Below, piece by piece: positions 54,680 through 62,487 of a stretch of DNA of 64,000 nucleotides (its first letter is position 1; every line of letters starts with the position of its first letter). Both the position numbers and the translations under genes were made by a program. The notes under the pieces were generated by a model. It searched no databases, was not told where the DNA came from, and saw only the letters and a program-made list of their open reading frames with translations. The stretch is from Marivirga harenae (GTDB lineage: Bacteria > Bacteroidota > Bacteroidia > Cytophagales > Cyclobacteriaceae), in the NCBI RefSeq assembly GCF_030534335.1, contig NZ_CP130565.1, positions 1,881,501 to 1,945,500 of the forward strand, given 5' to 3'.

Positions 54680-55639
54680 ATGATAAAATCTAGATTATTC
54701 ATTTTATTAATCTTAGCAATGAGTTTTTCTTCACATTTGAAATCATTAGCTCAGCGTTACGAGAATCAAATCTTCAATGAGGTAGATATTCAAACGCAAG
54801 TTTATTTAGAAACTGATTCTGAAGAATTGAAGCTTGATATTTATCAGCCTAAAAATGATGAAATGGAAAATCGGCCAATTTTGTTATTTGTGCATGGTGG
54901 TGGTTTTGCAGGTGGAGCACGAGATGAATATGCCATTATGGAGTTTTGTAAGAATATGGCAAGAAGGGGAATTGTGGCCGTAAGCATGTCTTATACCTTA
55001 AGCATGAAGGGACAGTCATTTGGATGCAATCAAGCTGCAGAAAATAAAATGAATACTTTTAAGCAAGCAGGATTGGAGATTTCGAAAGCCACAGTGCACC
55101 TTCTTAATCAAGCAAAAGAATTAAAGATAGATCCGTCAAAAATCGTTTTAACAGGCAGCAGTGCAGGAGCTGAAGCAGTTTTGCATGCAGCATTCTGGCC
55201 AGAAGCTAATACCCCACTTCCAGATAATTTCCAATTCGGAGGATTAATTTCAATGGCCGGTGCCATTTATGACCTAGACTTAATTAATAAGAAGACCGCA
55301 ATTCCCATGCAGTTTTTCCACGGAACTTGTGATAATCTAGTTCCTTATGGTACGGCTCCTCATCATTATTGTAATGAATCCGATATTGGCTATTTGTTAC
55401 TGCATGGTGCTGGGAGTATAGTGGAAAAATTGGAAGAGCTAAATAAAGGATATTACTTAGTTACGGGGTGCAACGATAATCATTCCTGGTCTGGAAAACC
55501 TTTTTTTTCATTTCGATCCGAAATTGCAGATTTTGTATATCATGATGTAGTGCTACAAAAACTTCGTCAACATCATCAAGTGATTAAAGAATTCGATTCT
55601 TGTCAATTAGTTGATGCGCCTGATATATGTTTAGATTAG
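54680..55639 (+). CDS. Exported alpha/beta-hydrolase (carboxylesterase-like)
   Basis: A 319-residue protein with a signal peptide ending KSLAQR. The alpha/beta-hydrolase motifs are RPILLFVHGGGFAGGARDEY (oxyanion HGGG), nucleophile elbow LTGSSAGAEAVLHA and FFHGTCDNLVPYGTAPHHY. The acidic and His members of the triad fit the last block and NDNHSW. HGGG proteins of this kind are carboxylesterases or acetyl-xylan-type esterases. ATG 54680 is the likely start; the frame continues upstream to 54632. It is in the group with the sulfatase and phosphatases. Substrate unknown. Confidence 0.8.
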   Translation: MIKSRLFILLILAMSFSSHLKSLAQRYENQIFNEVDIQTQVYLETDSEELKLDIYQPKNDEMENRPILLFVHGGGFAGGARDEYAIMEFCKNMARRGIVAVSMSYTLSMKGQSFGCNQAAENKMNTFKQAGLEISKATVHLLNQAKELKIDPSKIVLTGSSAGAEAVLHAAFWPEANTPLPDNFQFGGLISMAGAIYDLDLINKKTAIPMQFFHGTCDNLVPYGTAPHHYCNESDIGYLLLHGAGSIVEKLEELNKGYYLVTGCNDNHSWSGKPFFSFRSEIADFVYHDVVLQKLRQHHQVIKEFDSCQLVDAPDICLD

Positions 55640-55709
55640 GAAACGAAACCTTAATAATTTAGCAACTCTCAATTACTACTAATTATTGAATATCAATTTA
55701 TTTTTACAG

Positions 55710-56831
55710 ATGAATTCAGAAAAAACGATGAAAAACTTAATTCTGTTAGCGCCAATTTGCTTACTCATCACTGCTTGTAATCCTGTCCAAAAACAAGGAG
55801 ATGGAGCAAATTCCAAGCAAGATTCACCAAATGTAATTTTGATGATAGGTGATGGGATGGGGATGTCACAATTATCATCTGTTTACTATTTCAAGGAGGG
55901 AGAAGTAAATATTTCGAGATTTAAGCATACCGGATTTTCTAGAACTTCATCAGCAACTCAAAAAATCACCGATTCAGGTGCGGCCGGGACGGCTATGGCC
56001 AATGGTGTGAAAACCTATAATGGGGCCATTGGTGTAGATGTCGATACCAATAAGGTTGAAAACCTTGTTAAAATTGTTTCAAGAAGAAATTACAGTACGG
56101 GAATAATAGCTACTTCTACTTTAACTCATGCCACTCCTGCATCTTTTTTTGCGCATTCGGATGCCAGAGGTAAAGAAGATGCAATGGCTGCTCAAATGCA
56201 TAATTCAGAAGTAGATTTTTTTGCTGCCGGAGGATTAAAGCATTTTAACAAACGAAACGATGGAGTAAATTATTTAGATAGTTTAATGGCTTTTGGTTTT
56301 ACAGTTGATACAAGCGCTTTAATAACTAAAGATGAAATATCGGCCGATAAGAAATATGGGTTTTTATTGCAAAATGGCGCTATGCCGAAGAAAATAGACG
56401 GAAGAGACGAATTCTTACCGAATGCAACTTCTTTAGCAATTGAATATTTCAAAAAGATAGAATCCCCCTTCTTTCTCATGGTAGAAGGTTCACAAATTGA
56501 CTGGGGAGGGCATGATAATCATCATGAATACTTAGTGGGAGAGATGAATGATTTTGATGATGCTATTGGTGTAGCATTAGACTTCGCTGAAAAAGAGGGG
56601 AACACTACAGTTGTCGTAACTGCTGATCATGAAACTGGAGGTTATACGCTTAGATCTGGTAAGAATGAAAAAGGTCATACAGATTATAACGTTATTAATC
56701 CTTCATTCTCAACGGGAGGGCATTCTGCAGCAATGGTCCCTGTCTTAGCCTATGGCCCAAATGCAGAAGTATTTACAGGGATTTATGAAAACACTGAAAT
56801 ATTTCAAAAGATTTTAAATTTGACAAAATGA
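55710..56831 (+). CDS. Alkaline phosphatase (PhoA-like) lipoprotein
   Basis: A 373-residue protein with lipobox LLITAC. NVILMIGDGMGMSQLSS supplies the first metal residue. Ser89 in ITDSGAAGTAMANG is the phosphorylated nucleophile. HATPASFFAHSDARG, EGSQIDWGGHDNH and VVVTADHETGGYTL are the other metal ligands. The short form without the large crown insertion is usual in Bacteroidota. It releases phosphate from organic esters. ATG 55728 is an equally good start. Its end overlaps the EEP gene (ATGA), so the two are coupled. Confidence 0.9.
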   Translation: MNSEKTMKNLILLAPICLLITACNPVQKQGDGANSKQDSPNVILMIGDGMGMSQLSSVYYFKEGEVNISRFKHTGFSRTSSATQKITDSGAAGTAMANGVKTYNGAIGVDVDTNKVENLVKIVSRRNYSTGIIATSTLTHATPASFFAHSDARGKEDAMAAQMHNSEVDFFAAGGLKHFNKRNDGVNYLDSLMAFGFTVDTSALITKDEISADKKYGFLLQNGAMPKKIDGRDEFLPNATSLAIEYFKKIESPFFLMVEGSQIDWGGHDNHHEYLVGEMNDFDDAIGVALDFAEKEGNTTVVVTADHETGGYTLRSGKNEKGHTDYNVINPSFSTGGHSAAMVPVLAYGPNAEVFTGIYENTEIFQKILNLTK

Positions 56832-57646
56832 GAAGATTTGCAATTACAATTTTCGCGCTACTCATAGCCGTAGGTTCAAGTGCTCAGACATTTAAAGTCT
56901 GTACTTTCAACATAAAATATGAGAATCCGAAAGAAGGTGTACATCAATGGGATAATAGAAAGGATCAAATTTTGAATTTTATTCAAATAGAGGAACTGGA
57001 TGTTTTTGGTATGCAAGAAGTATTGCACTCTCAAATTGAATTTTTAGAATGTAATTTATTAGAGTATGGACGTTTGGGAGTTGCACGTGATGACGGTAAA
57101 ACTAAAGGGGAGTATTCTCCAATCTTTTATAAAAAGAATAGATTTTCGATTTTGGAGAGTGGCACTTTTTGGCTGTCTCCTAATCCAGAAATTCCGGCTA
57201 AAGCCTGGGATGCAGCTTTGCCAAGAGTTTGCACTTGGGCTAGACTTGCAGACTTAGAATCAAAAGACACCGTTCTATTTCTAAATACTCACTTTGACCA
57301 TGTGGGAAAAGCAGCCAGATCTAATAGCGTAGATTTAATTTTATCGAAAATTCAAGAATTAAATCAAAGTGGAAAAGTGATTCTAATGGGAGATTTTAAT
57401 TTAGAATCACAGTCAGAACCAATAAAGAAAGTGCTCAGTACCCAATTGCATGATGCTTTTGAAACCAAACTAAATTTAGGACCGGTCGGAACTTATAATG
57501 GGTTTAAAATTGGAGAAAATTATAACAGGCGCATTGATTATGTATTCTACAAGGGTTTTACCTCAAAAAGTTATAAGAATTGTAGTCTCAGAATTCAGGA
57601 TACATTTTTGTCAGATCATTTTCCTGTAGTGGTCGTTTTTGAATAA
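56828..57646 (+). CDS. Exported endonuclease/exonuclease/phosphatase-family protein
   Basis: A 272-residue protein with a signal peptide ending GSSAQ. The EEP fold is clear: TFNIKYEN, IQIEELDVFGMQEVLHSQ (Glu), LNTHFDHVG (Asp/His), LMGDFNLESQS (GDFN) and DTFLSDHFPVVV (SDH). This group includes secreted phosphodiesterases, sphingomyelinase-like enzymes and inositol-type phosphatases; the sequence does not decide between them. It overlaps the alkaline phosphatase gene by four bases, so the pair may free phosphate from one substrate stepwise. Exported to the periplasm or beyond. Confidence 0.85.
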   Translation: MRRFAITIFALLIAVGSSAQTFKVCTFNIKYENPKEGVHQWDNRKDQILNFIQIEELDVFGMQEVLHSQIEFLECNLLEYGRLGVARDDGKTKGEYSPIFYKKNRFSILESGTFWLSPNPEIPAKAWDAALPRVCTWARLADLESKDTVLFLNTHFDHVGKAARSNSVDLILSKIQELNQSGKVILMGDFNLESQSEPIKKVLSTQLHDAFETKLNLGPVGTYNGFKIGENYNRRIDYVFYKGFTSKSYKNCSLRIQDTFLSDHFPVVVVFE

Positions 57647-57704
57647 GTAGGCTGAAATTAAATCCAAATTCCCCATCTTTACATATTATTTAGAATTCAA
57701 TTTT

Positions 57705-58898
57705 ATGCAAAGCCCATTACCCATCATCAATCTTAAAAAAGGCAAAGAAAAATCATTGGAACGTTTCCATCCTTGGATATTTTCCGGTGCCATTCATCCG
57801 GTGCCTACTGAAGTAAAGGAAGGAGATTTTGTAGAAATTCAAACGCAGGATAAGCGGTTTATCGGCATTGGCTATTTTCAGGTGGGTTCTATAGCCGTTC
57901 GAATGCTGACATTTCAAAAAGAGGAAATCAATCAGGATTTTTGGAAGAGGAAATTACAATCCGCTATTGAATTAAGAAAAACAGCCAATCTATGGGGAAA
58001 TGCTAAAACAAATGTTTTTAGATTAGTTCATGGAGAGGGTGATGGTTTCCCTGGGCTTATTGTCGATTATTATGACGGCTGTGTGGTTTTTCAAGCGCAC
58101 ACTGTAGGTATGTACCAAATCAAGGAAGTCTTCTTAGAAGCGCTTAAAGAGCTGTTGGGAGATCAATTGAAATCGGTATATGACAAAAGTAATCATACAC
58201 TTCCGTTCAAAGCAGATTTAGAAACTACTGATGCTTTCCTTTATGGGGAAGAAAAAGAAGAATGGCTAGTTAAAGAATATGAAAATACCTTTAATATCAA
58301 TGTTGTAACAGGGCAAAAAACAGGCTTTTTTATCGATCAAAGAGAGAATAGGAAATTGTTGGAACGGTACAGTAAAGGTAAAAAAGTCTGCAATACATTC
58401 TGCTATTCTGGTGGGTTCTCCATTTTTGCCCTGCAGGCAGGTGCAGAATTGGTCCATAGTGTGGACAGTTCTCAAGGAGCTATGGATTTAACTGATCAAA
58501 ATGTGAAATTGAATTTTCCAGATGCTCAAAACCATCAATCTTTTACAGCAGACGTATTTAATTTCTTAAATGAAATGCCTGAGCAATATGATGTAATCGT
58601 ATTGGATCCGCCTGCATTTGCCAAGCACAGAAAAGTATTAAAAAATGGTTTACAGGGCTACAGAACCATCAATGAGAAAGCCATGAAGAATATGAAATCA
58701 GGAGGCGTGCTTTTCACATTTAGTTGTTCTCAAGTGGTGAGCCAAGAACAATTTAGAACTGTTGTTTTTTCTGCCGCTGCTCGTGCTGGGAGAGAAGTGC
58801 AAATTTTGCATCAACTTCACCAACCTGCTGATCATCCAATCAATATTTTCCATCCGGAGGGAGAGTATTTAAAAGGACTGGTTTTGAGGGTGGTTTAA
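57705..58898 (+). CDS. rlmI: Class I SAM-dependent rRNA methyltransferase, RlmI-like (PUA domain)
   Basis: A 397-residue protein. The N-terminal PUA-like domain (about 1-80) reads LKKGKEKSLERFHPWIFSGAIH, the usual RlmI opening, then DFVEIQTQDKRFIGIGYF. The methyltransferase has motif I KVCNTFCYSGGFSIFALQAGA, motif IV VIVLDPPAFAKHRKVL and VLFTFSCSQVV, whose Cys fits a 5-methylcytosine mechanism. Length fits RlmI, which methylates C1962 of 23S rRNA (E. coli numbering). Start is the first ATG after the intergenic gap. It is probably monocistronic. Confidence 0.88.
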   Translation: MQSPLPIINLKKGKEKSLERFHPWIFSGAIHPVPTEVKEGDFVEIQTQDKRFIGIGYFQVGSIAVRMLTFQKEEINQDFWKRKLQSAIELRKTANLWGNAKTNVFRLVHGEGDGFPGLIVDYYDGCVVFQAHTVGMYQIKEVFLEALKELLGDQLKSVYDKSNHTLPFKADLETTDAFLYGEEKEEWLVKEYENTFNINVVTGQKTGFFIDQRENRKLLERYSKGKKVCNTFCYSGGFSIFALQAGAELVHSVDSSQGAMDLTDQNVKLNFPDAQNHQSFTADVFNFLNEMPEQYDVIVLDPPAFAKHRKVLKNGLQGYRTINEKAMKNMKSGGVLFTFSCSQVVSQEQFRTVVFSAAARAGREVQILHQLHQPADHPINIFHPEGEYLKGLVLRVV

Positions 58899-59040
58899 AG
58901 TTGACTTGATTGTAAAGTCAAGAAAAAAGACCTTTATTAATTTCCTTCCTCATTAGCAGCTCTCCTTTTAGGTATTTCCACCTAAAAACCGATTGATAAT
59001 ATTTAAAAATTTATATATTAATCACTTTGTTGTTTGTTTT

Positions 59041-59069
59041 AACCATAAAGTAACAAAAGAAAACAAAAG
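59041..59069. repeat. Left terminal repeat of cassette 2
   Basis: AACCATAAAGTAACAAAAGA followed by AAACAAAAG. It pairs with 59633-59661 (26 of 29 identical as reverse complement). Confidence 0.65.
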
Positions 59070-59071
59070 TT

Positions 59072-59090
59072 GAATTGCCTAAGGCAATTC
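59072..59090. repeat. Left subterminal hairpin of cassette 2
   Basis: GAATTGCC-TAA-GGCAATTC, a perfect 8-bp stem. It is the same stem as 36216-36234, two bases inside the left repeat. Confidence 0.65.
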
Positions 59091-59202
59091 ATAAAGCCAA
59101 ATTGAATGGTATGAATTTTCTATTTAGAAACTGCAGTTTTGGAATAATACATCATAAATAACACATTTGAAATTCTTTGCAATTCAACCGAACCCATAAA
59201 AA

Positions 59203-59613
59203 ATGAAAAATAGTTAGGCCTATCTTAACGAATTAACCTATAAAATTAATGATGCAGCAATTGAAGTCCACAAGGAATTAGGACCAGGTTTATTAGAAAA
59301 TGTGTATCAAAAATGTTTGGCGCATGAACTTCAAAATCGGAATATAGAAATCCAGACTGAAAAAATAATTTCCATTGATTTTAAAGGATTGGAATTGGAT
59401 GTAAATTTAAAATGTGATTTACTAGTTGAGGATACTATTTGCATCGAATTGAAGGCAGTTAAAGAAATAATACCAGTATACGAAGCGCAAATATTGTCTT
59501 ATATGAAACTTTTAAAAGTCCCTAAGGGTATTCTTTTTAATTTTAATGTTTATAACCCTTACAATGAAGGACAAAAGACCTTTGTAAATGAATATTTCAG
59601 CAATATGATTTAA
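59203..59613 (+). pseudogene. GxxExxY protein gene with nonsense codon 5
   Basis: From ATG 59203 the frame reads M-K-N-S-stop-A-Y-L-N-E-L-T, and then continues intact to TAA 59611-59613. It aligns codon for codon with the intact copy at 36.3 kb, whose start is M-N-T-R-K-A-F-L-K-E-L-T; the TAG at 59215-59217 sits where that copy has Lys. The rest keeps LGPGLLENVYQK (GxxExxY), LKCDLLVEDTICIELKAVKE and EAQILSYMKLLKVPKG. Without a downstream ATG before the motif, the product would start only at GTG 59302, missing the first 33 codons of the frame. Probably inactivated, or read through at low level. Confidence 0.75.
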
Positions 59614-59632
59614 AAATAATCTTGATTATTTT
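59613..59632. repeat. Right subterminal hairpin of cassette 2
   Basis: AAAATAAT (59613-59620), CTTG, ATTATTTT (59625-59632); a perfect 8-bp stem. It starts on the last base of the gene's stop codon and ends at the right repeat. Confidence 0.6.
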
Positions 59633-59661
59633 CTTTTGTGCTCTTTTGTTACTTTGTGGTT
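59633..59661. repeat. Right terminal repeat of cassette 2
   Basis: Inverted partner of 59041-59069. Reads CTTTTGTGCTCTTTTGTTAC then TTTGTGGTT on the plus strand. Confidence 0.65.
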
Positions 59662-59694
59662 GAATCAATATGTTCAGAGTTGTAGCTTGCTAAG

Positions 59695-60972
59695 TTATTG
59701 GAAGCTTATCAGATTCCCCTTCACCACCACCTGATAATTTTTTCTACTTCTTTGTTCCATGTAAATTTCTTTGCCCGTTGTCATTTTAGTGATTAATCTT
59801 TCTTCAAAATTTTTGATGGTGATTAATTCTAACCCTTTGTTATAGAAAATAGAAAAGTCTTCTTCTAAATCTTTCATGAGTTGATCTAAGCGGTGCAAAT
59901 CATCGTTTACACAAATTGAGAAAGAAATAGCAGTGTTTTGCATCATATTGATTTTGATATGGTGTTTGTTTAGGGTCTTAAATATTTTCCCGATCAAAGC
60001 CTCTGTTATAAAAGTAAAGTCACTTAACTTAAAAGTAATCAGGCTTTGTTTTTCCTTTATGATAATGCAAGGGGTTCGATGAATCGTTTTACAATCATGG
60101 ATAATTGTCCCACCTTTTTCAGGAGAACTGAAAGAACGCACATGTAAAGGAATGCCAGCATTTGCCAAAGGTTTTATAGTTTTTGGATGGATGACTGATG
60201 CTCCATAATAAGTCATTTCTGCAGCTTCCTGATAGGAGAGTTCTTGGTACAGAACTGCATCTTTAATCTTTTTCGGGTCTCCGTTTAAAATTCCTGGTAC
60301 ATCTTTCCAAATGGTTACCGCTGTTGCACTGGTGCAGTAAGCAAAAATTGCAGCACTGAAATCAGATCCTTCTCGTCCTAAAGTAGTAATTCTACCGTCT
60401 TCAGACTCTCCTAAAAAACCTTGAGTTATAATGAATTGATTTTGCTGGAAGTCTTCATGAACAGCGGTTTCGATTAGTTTTTTTGTTTTTCCCCAGTCCA
60501 CCAGCGCATCCCGGAAACTTTTGTCCGTTTTGATGCAATCTTTAGCTTCAATTTTTGAAATAGTAAGATTCTCACTTTTTAAAAATTCAAATAGAATTGA
60601 GGAGGAAATGATTTCTCCAAATGAAATTATACTATCATAGGACCTATCATAATGAGAATCAGCAACTTCATCAAGTTTCGCCTTTAGCCTACCAAATATA
60701 TCCTTGAGAATTTGGAGTCCATTAGACTCATTGCTGGAGAAAAGGGCTGAAATAATATTTTCATGATACTGAAATAGGTTTTGAATAGCAGCATCAGTTG
60801 ATAGGTCTTGCAACTTCAAGTGCAGTATTTCCTCCAGGGCATTGGTAGTTTTACCCATTGCGGATACTACTATAACTATTTTTTCATTTGGAAATCTTTT
60901 AAGGATTCCCGACATATTGCGAACTGCTTCAGCATCTTTTATAGATGCACCTCCAAATTTAAATACCTGCAT
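59695..60972 (-). CDS. lysC: Aspartate kinase
   Basis: A 425-residue aspartokinase that phosphorylates aspartate at the start of Lys/Thr/Met synthesis. MQVFKFGGASIKDAEAVRN is the K-F-G-G-x-S catalytic opening. IVIVVSAMGKTTNALEEIL and ITTLGREGSDFSAAIFAYCTSATAVTIWKDVPGILNGDPK complete the kinase domain. Two ACT-like domains in the C-terminal third would bind the feedback amino acid. The ATG at 60972 was chosen over the in-frame 60999, which adds nine non-conserved residues. It is divergent from fbp with 77 bases between starts. Confidence 0.92.
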   Translation of the reverse strand: MQVFKFGGASIKDAEAVRNMSGILKRFPNEKIVIVVSAMGKTTNALEEILHLKLQDLSTDAAIQNLFQYHENIISALFSSNESNGLQILKDIFGRLKAKLDEVADSHYDRSYDSIISFGEIISSSILFEFLKSENLTISKIEAKDCIKTDKSFRDALVDWGKTKKLIETAVHEDFQQNQFIITQGFLGESEDGRITTLGREGSDFSAAIFAYCTSATAVTIWKDVPGILNGDPKKIKDAVLYQELSYQEAAEMTYYGASVIHPKTIKPLANAGIPLHVRSFSSPEKGGTIIHDCKTIHRTPCIIIKEKQSLITFKLSDFTFITEALIGKIFKTLNKHHIKINMMQNTAISFSICVNDDLHRLDQLMKDLEEDFSIFYNKGLELITIKNFEERLITKMTTGKEIYMEQRSRKNYQVVVKGNLISFQ

Positions 60973-61049
60973 ATGTTCCTTTTCTGTAAGAATTGGCAAA
61001 ATAAGCTACAATTTTTTCATAATTTAGCGGCAATACAAATAAATATTCC

Positions 61050-62030
61050 ATGCAAACTAAATTAGCCACCTCTGTTGGTATCACTTTAGACCGATTTATT
61101 AAAAAGAAACAAAATGATTTTGCATTTGCATCTGGGGAACTTTCCCAATTGTTGCGAGATATAGCTTTAGCTGGTAAAATCATTCATAGAGAGGTTAATA
61201 GGGCCGGTTTATTGAATATAGGCGGGGCGTTTGGAACCGAGAATATTCAAGGGGAAGAACAACAAAAGCTAGATGTCATTGCTAATATTCGGTTCATAAG
61301 AGCACTCAAAAATGGAGGAGAAGTTTGTGCAATTGTTTCGGAGGAGGATGATGAAATTCTTGATTTGAACAATCAAGATGGAAGATATATCGTAGCGATG
61401 GATCCCTTGGACGGCTCATCGAATATTGATGTAAATGTTTCCATCGGAACCATATTCTCTATTTTTAGACGGGTTTCTCCGGTTGGAAGTAAGGTGACTA
61501 AGGAGGATGTTTTGCAGAAAGGTTCAGAACAAGTGGCAGCAGGATATTTATTATATGGTTCATCAACTATGTTAGTATATACTACAGGAAGAGGTGTAAA
61601 TGGATTTACATATGATCCTTCCCTAGGTGAGTTTTTCTTATCCCATGCAGACATGAAGATTCCTGAAGATGGAAAGATCTATTCTATTAATGAGGGTGGC
61701 TACAGAAGCTTTGAAAAAAAAGTGCAGGATTACATTGAGAATTGTAAAGATAAAAAATATACCGCACGTTACATTGGATCACTTGTTGCAGATTTCCATA
61801 GAAACTTATTGAAGGGAGGGATTTATATTTATCCGTCTACTGAAAAAGCTCCTACAGGAAAGTTGCGACTGAACTACGAATGTAATGCTTTAGCTATGAT
61901 CTGCGAACAAGCGGGAGGAATTGCAACTGATGGAAAAAAGAGAGTATTGGATATACAACCAGAATCACTTCATCAGAGAGTTCCCTTCTATGTAGGGTCC
62001 AAAAAAATGGTTGAGGAGGCCATGAAGTAA
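61050..62030 (+). CDS. fbp: Fructose-1,6-bisphosphatase class I
   Basis: A 326-residue FBPase that makes fructose 6-phosphate in gluconeogenesis. Metal-binding motifs are visible: [12 protein letters not shown] (Glu), [25 protein letters not shown] (DPLDGSSN) and [32 protein letters not shown]. Start [17 protein letters not shown] is the usual N-terminus of the class. It is divergent from lysC and is followed by a 178-base gap with a minus-strand terminator. Confidence 0.96.
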   Translation: MQTKLATSVGITLDRFIKKKQNDFAFASGELSQLLRDIALAGKIIHREVNRAGLLNIGGAFGTENIQGEEQQKLDVIANIRFIRALKNGGEVCAIVSEEDDEILDLNNQDGRYIVAMDPLDGSSNIDVNVSIGTIFSIFRRVSPVGSKVTKEDVLQKGSEQVAAGYLLYGSSTMLVYTTGRGVNGFTYDPSLGEFFLSHADMKIPEDGKIYSINEGGYRSFEKKVQDYIENCKDKKYTARYIGSLVADFHRNLLKGGIYIYPSTEKAPTGKLRLNYECNALAMICEQAGGIATDGKKRVLDIQPESLHQRVPFYVGSKKMVEEAMK

Positions 62031-62162
62031 TATCTTTTGTTGATACCATTTCCCTTAGCTTGAAGAAAATTACTTTTGCCGATTCTGAAGTTTACTATTG
62101 AGAATATGATTTTTCGTTTTTAGAGATAACATTCCAGACTTCAAGATCTTGGGCATAAAAAA

Positions 62163-62184
62163 AGGCTAACAAGTATGTTAGCCT
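62163..62184 (-). terminator. Intrinsic terminator of the histone H1-like gene
   Basis: AGGCTAAC (62163-62170) and GTTAGCCT (62177-62184) are perfect complements over a 6-base loop. On the minus strand it runs into a U-rich stretch (A-run at 62157-62163). It lies 25 bases after the small gene's stop, and could also stop fbp read-through. Confidence 0.8.
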
Positions 62185-62208
62185 CTTTCGAAATCGTTCA
62201 AATTCTAA

Positions 62209-62385
62209 TTAAGATTTGTTCTTGATATCTTGAACTTCAATTCTGATTTCTTGTGCTAAGTTTTTCAACTCTTGCATTCCTTTTCTTACTCGAGTACCAG
62301 CTGCCTGATTCTCTTTGTCGTAGAATTTTTCAAAATCACCTTCTAGACCCATGATAAGGTCTCTTACTTGTTCGAATCTTTTCAT
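62209..62385 (-). CDS. Short histone H1-like protein
   Basis: A 58-residue protein, MKRFEQVRDLIMGLEGDFEK then FYDKENQAAGTRVRKGMQEL and KNLAQEIRIEVQDIKNKS. This matches the small Hc1/histone H1-like proteins of Bacteroidota, which are thought to bind DNA and contribute to nucleoid structure. It is Lys-rich and probably a long helix. The start follows a T-rich promoter-like region; the terminator at 62163-62184 ends it. It stands alone between fbp and the alpha-oxoamine synthase gene. The role is from the family, not shown here. Confidence 0.85.
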   Translation of the reverse strand: MKRFEQVRDLIMGLEGDFEKFYDKENQAAGTRVRKGMQELKNLAQEIRIEVQDIKNKS

Positions 62386-62487
62386 TCTTATTTTAGTTTA
62401 CGGTTGACTAAATAAATTATTTAATTGAAAGCAATATAGGCAAAAACATATAAAAACAACAATTAGAGTGGTTTTTTTCCGAAAAAA

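Larger units (their letters stand above)
59041..59661. mobile_element. GxxExxY cassette 2 bounded by 29-bp inverted repeats with subterminal hairpins
   Basis: Left repeat 59041-59069 and right repeat 59633-59661 are inverted and match at 26 of 29 positions. Hairpins sit just inside: 59072-59090 (two bases after the left repeat) and 59613-59632 (directly next to the right repeat). Between them is one GxxExxY gene with an internal stop. The layout is the same as at 36.0-36.8 kb, and the left hairpin stem is identical to the inner left hairpin there. No transposase is present. No clear target duplication was seen. Confidence 0.6.

Noticed and set aside
58901-58921. TTGACTT/AAGTCAA hairpin after rlmI
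   Set aside because: An A-run rather than a T-run follows, so it was not called a terminator.
59215-59217. TAG read as pyrrolysine
   Set aside because: No pyl genes were seen in this window, and a Lys is present at this site in the intact copy; a simple nonsense change is more likely.
59302-59613. Intact short gene from GTG 59302
   Set aside because: This start cuts into the GxxExxY motif and drops the conserved N-terminal helix, so the longer frame with a nonsense codon was preferred.
59041-59661. A-rich repeats as a CRISPR array
   Set aside because: There are only two repeats in inverted orientation with a gene between, and no regular spacers or cas genes.
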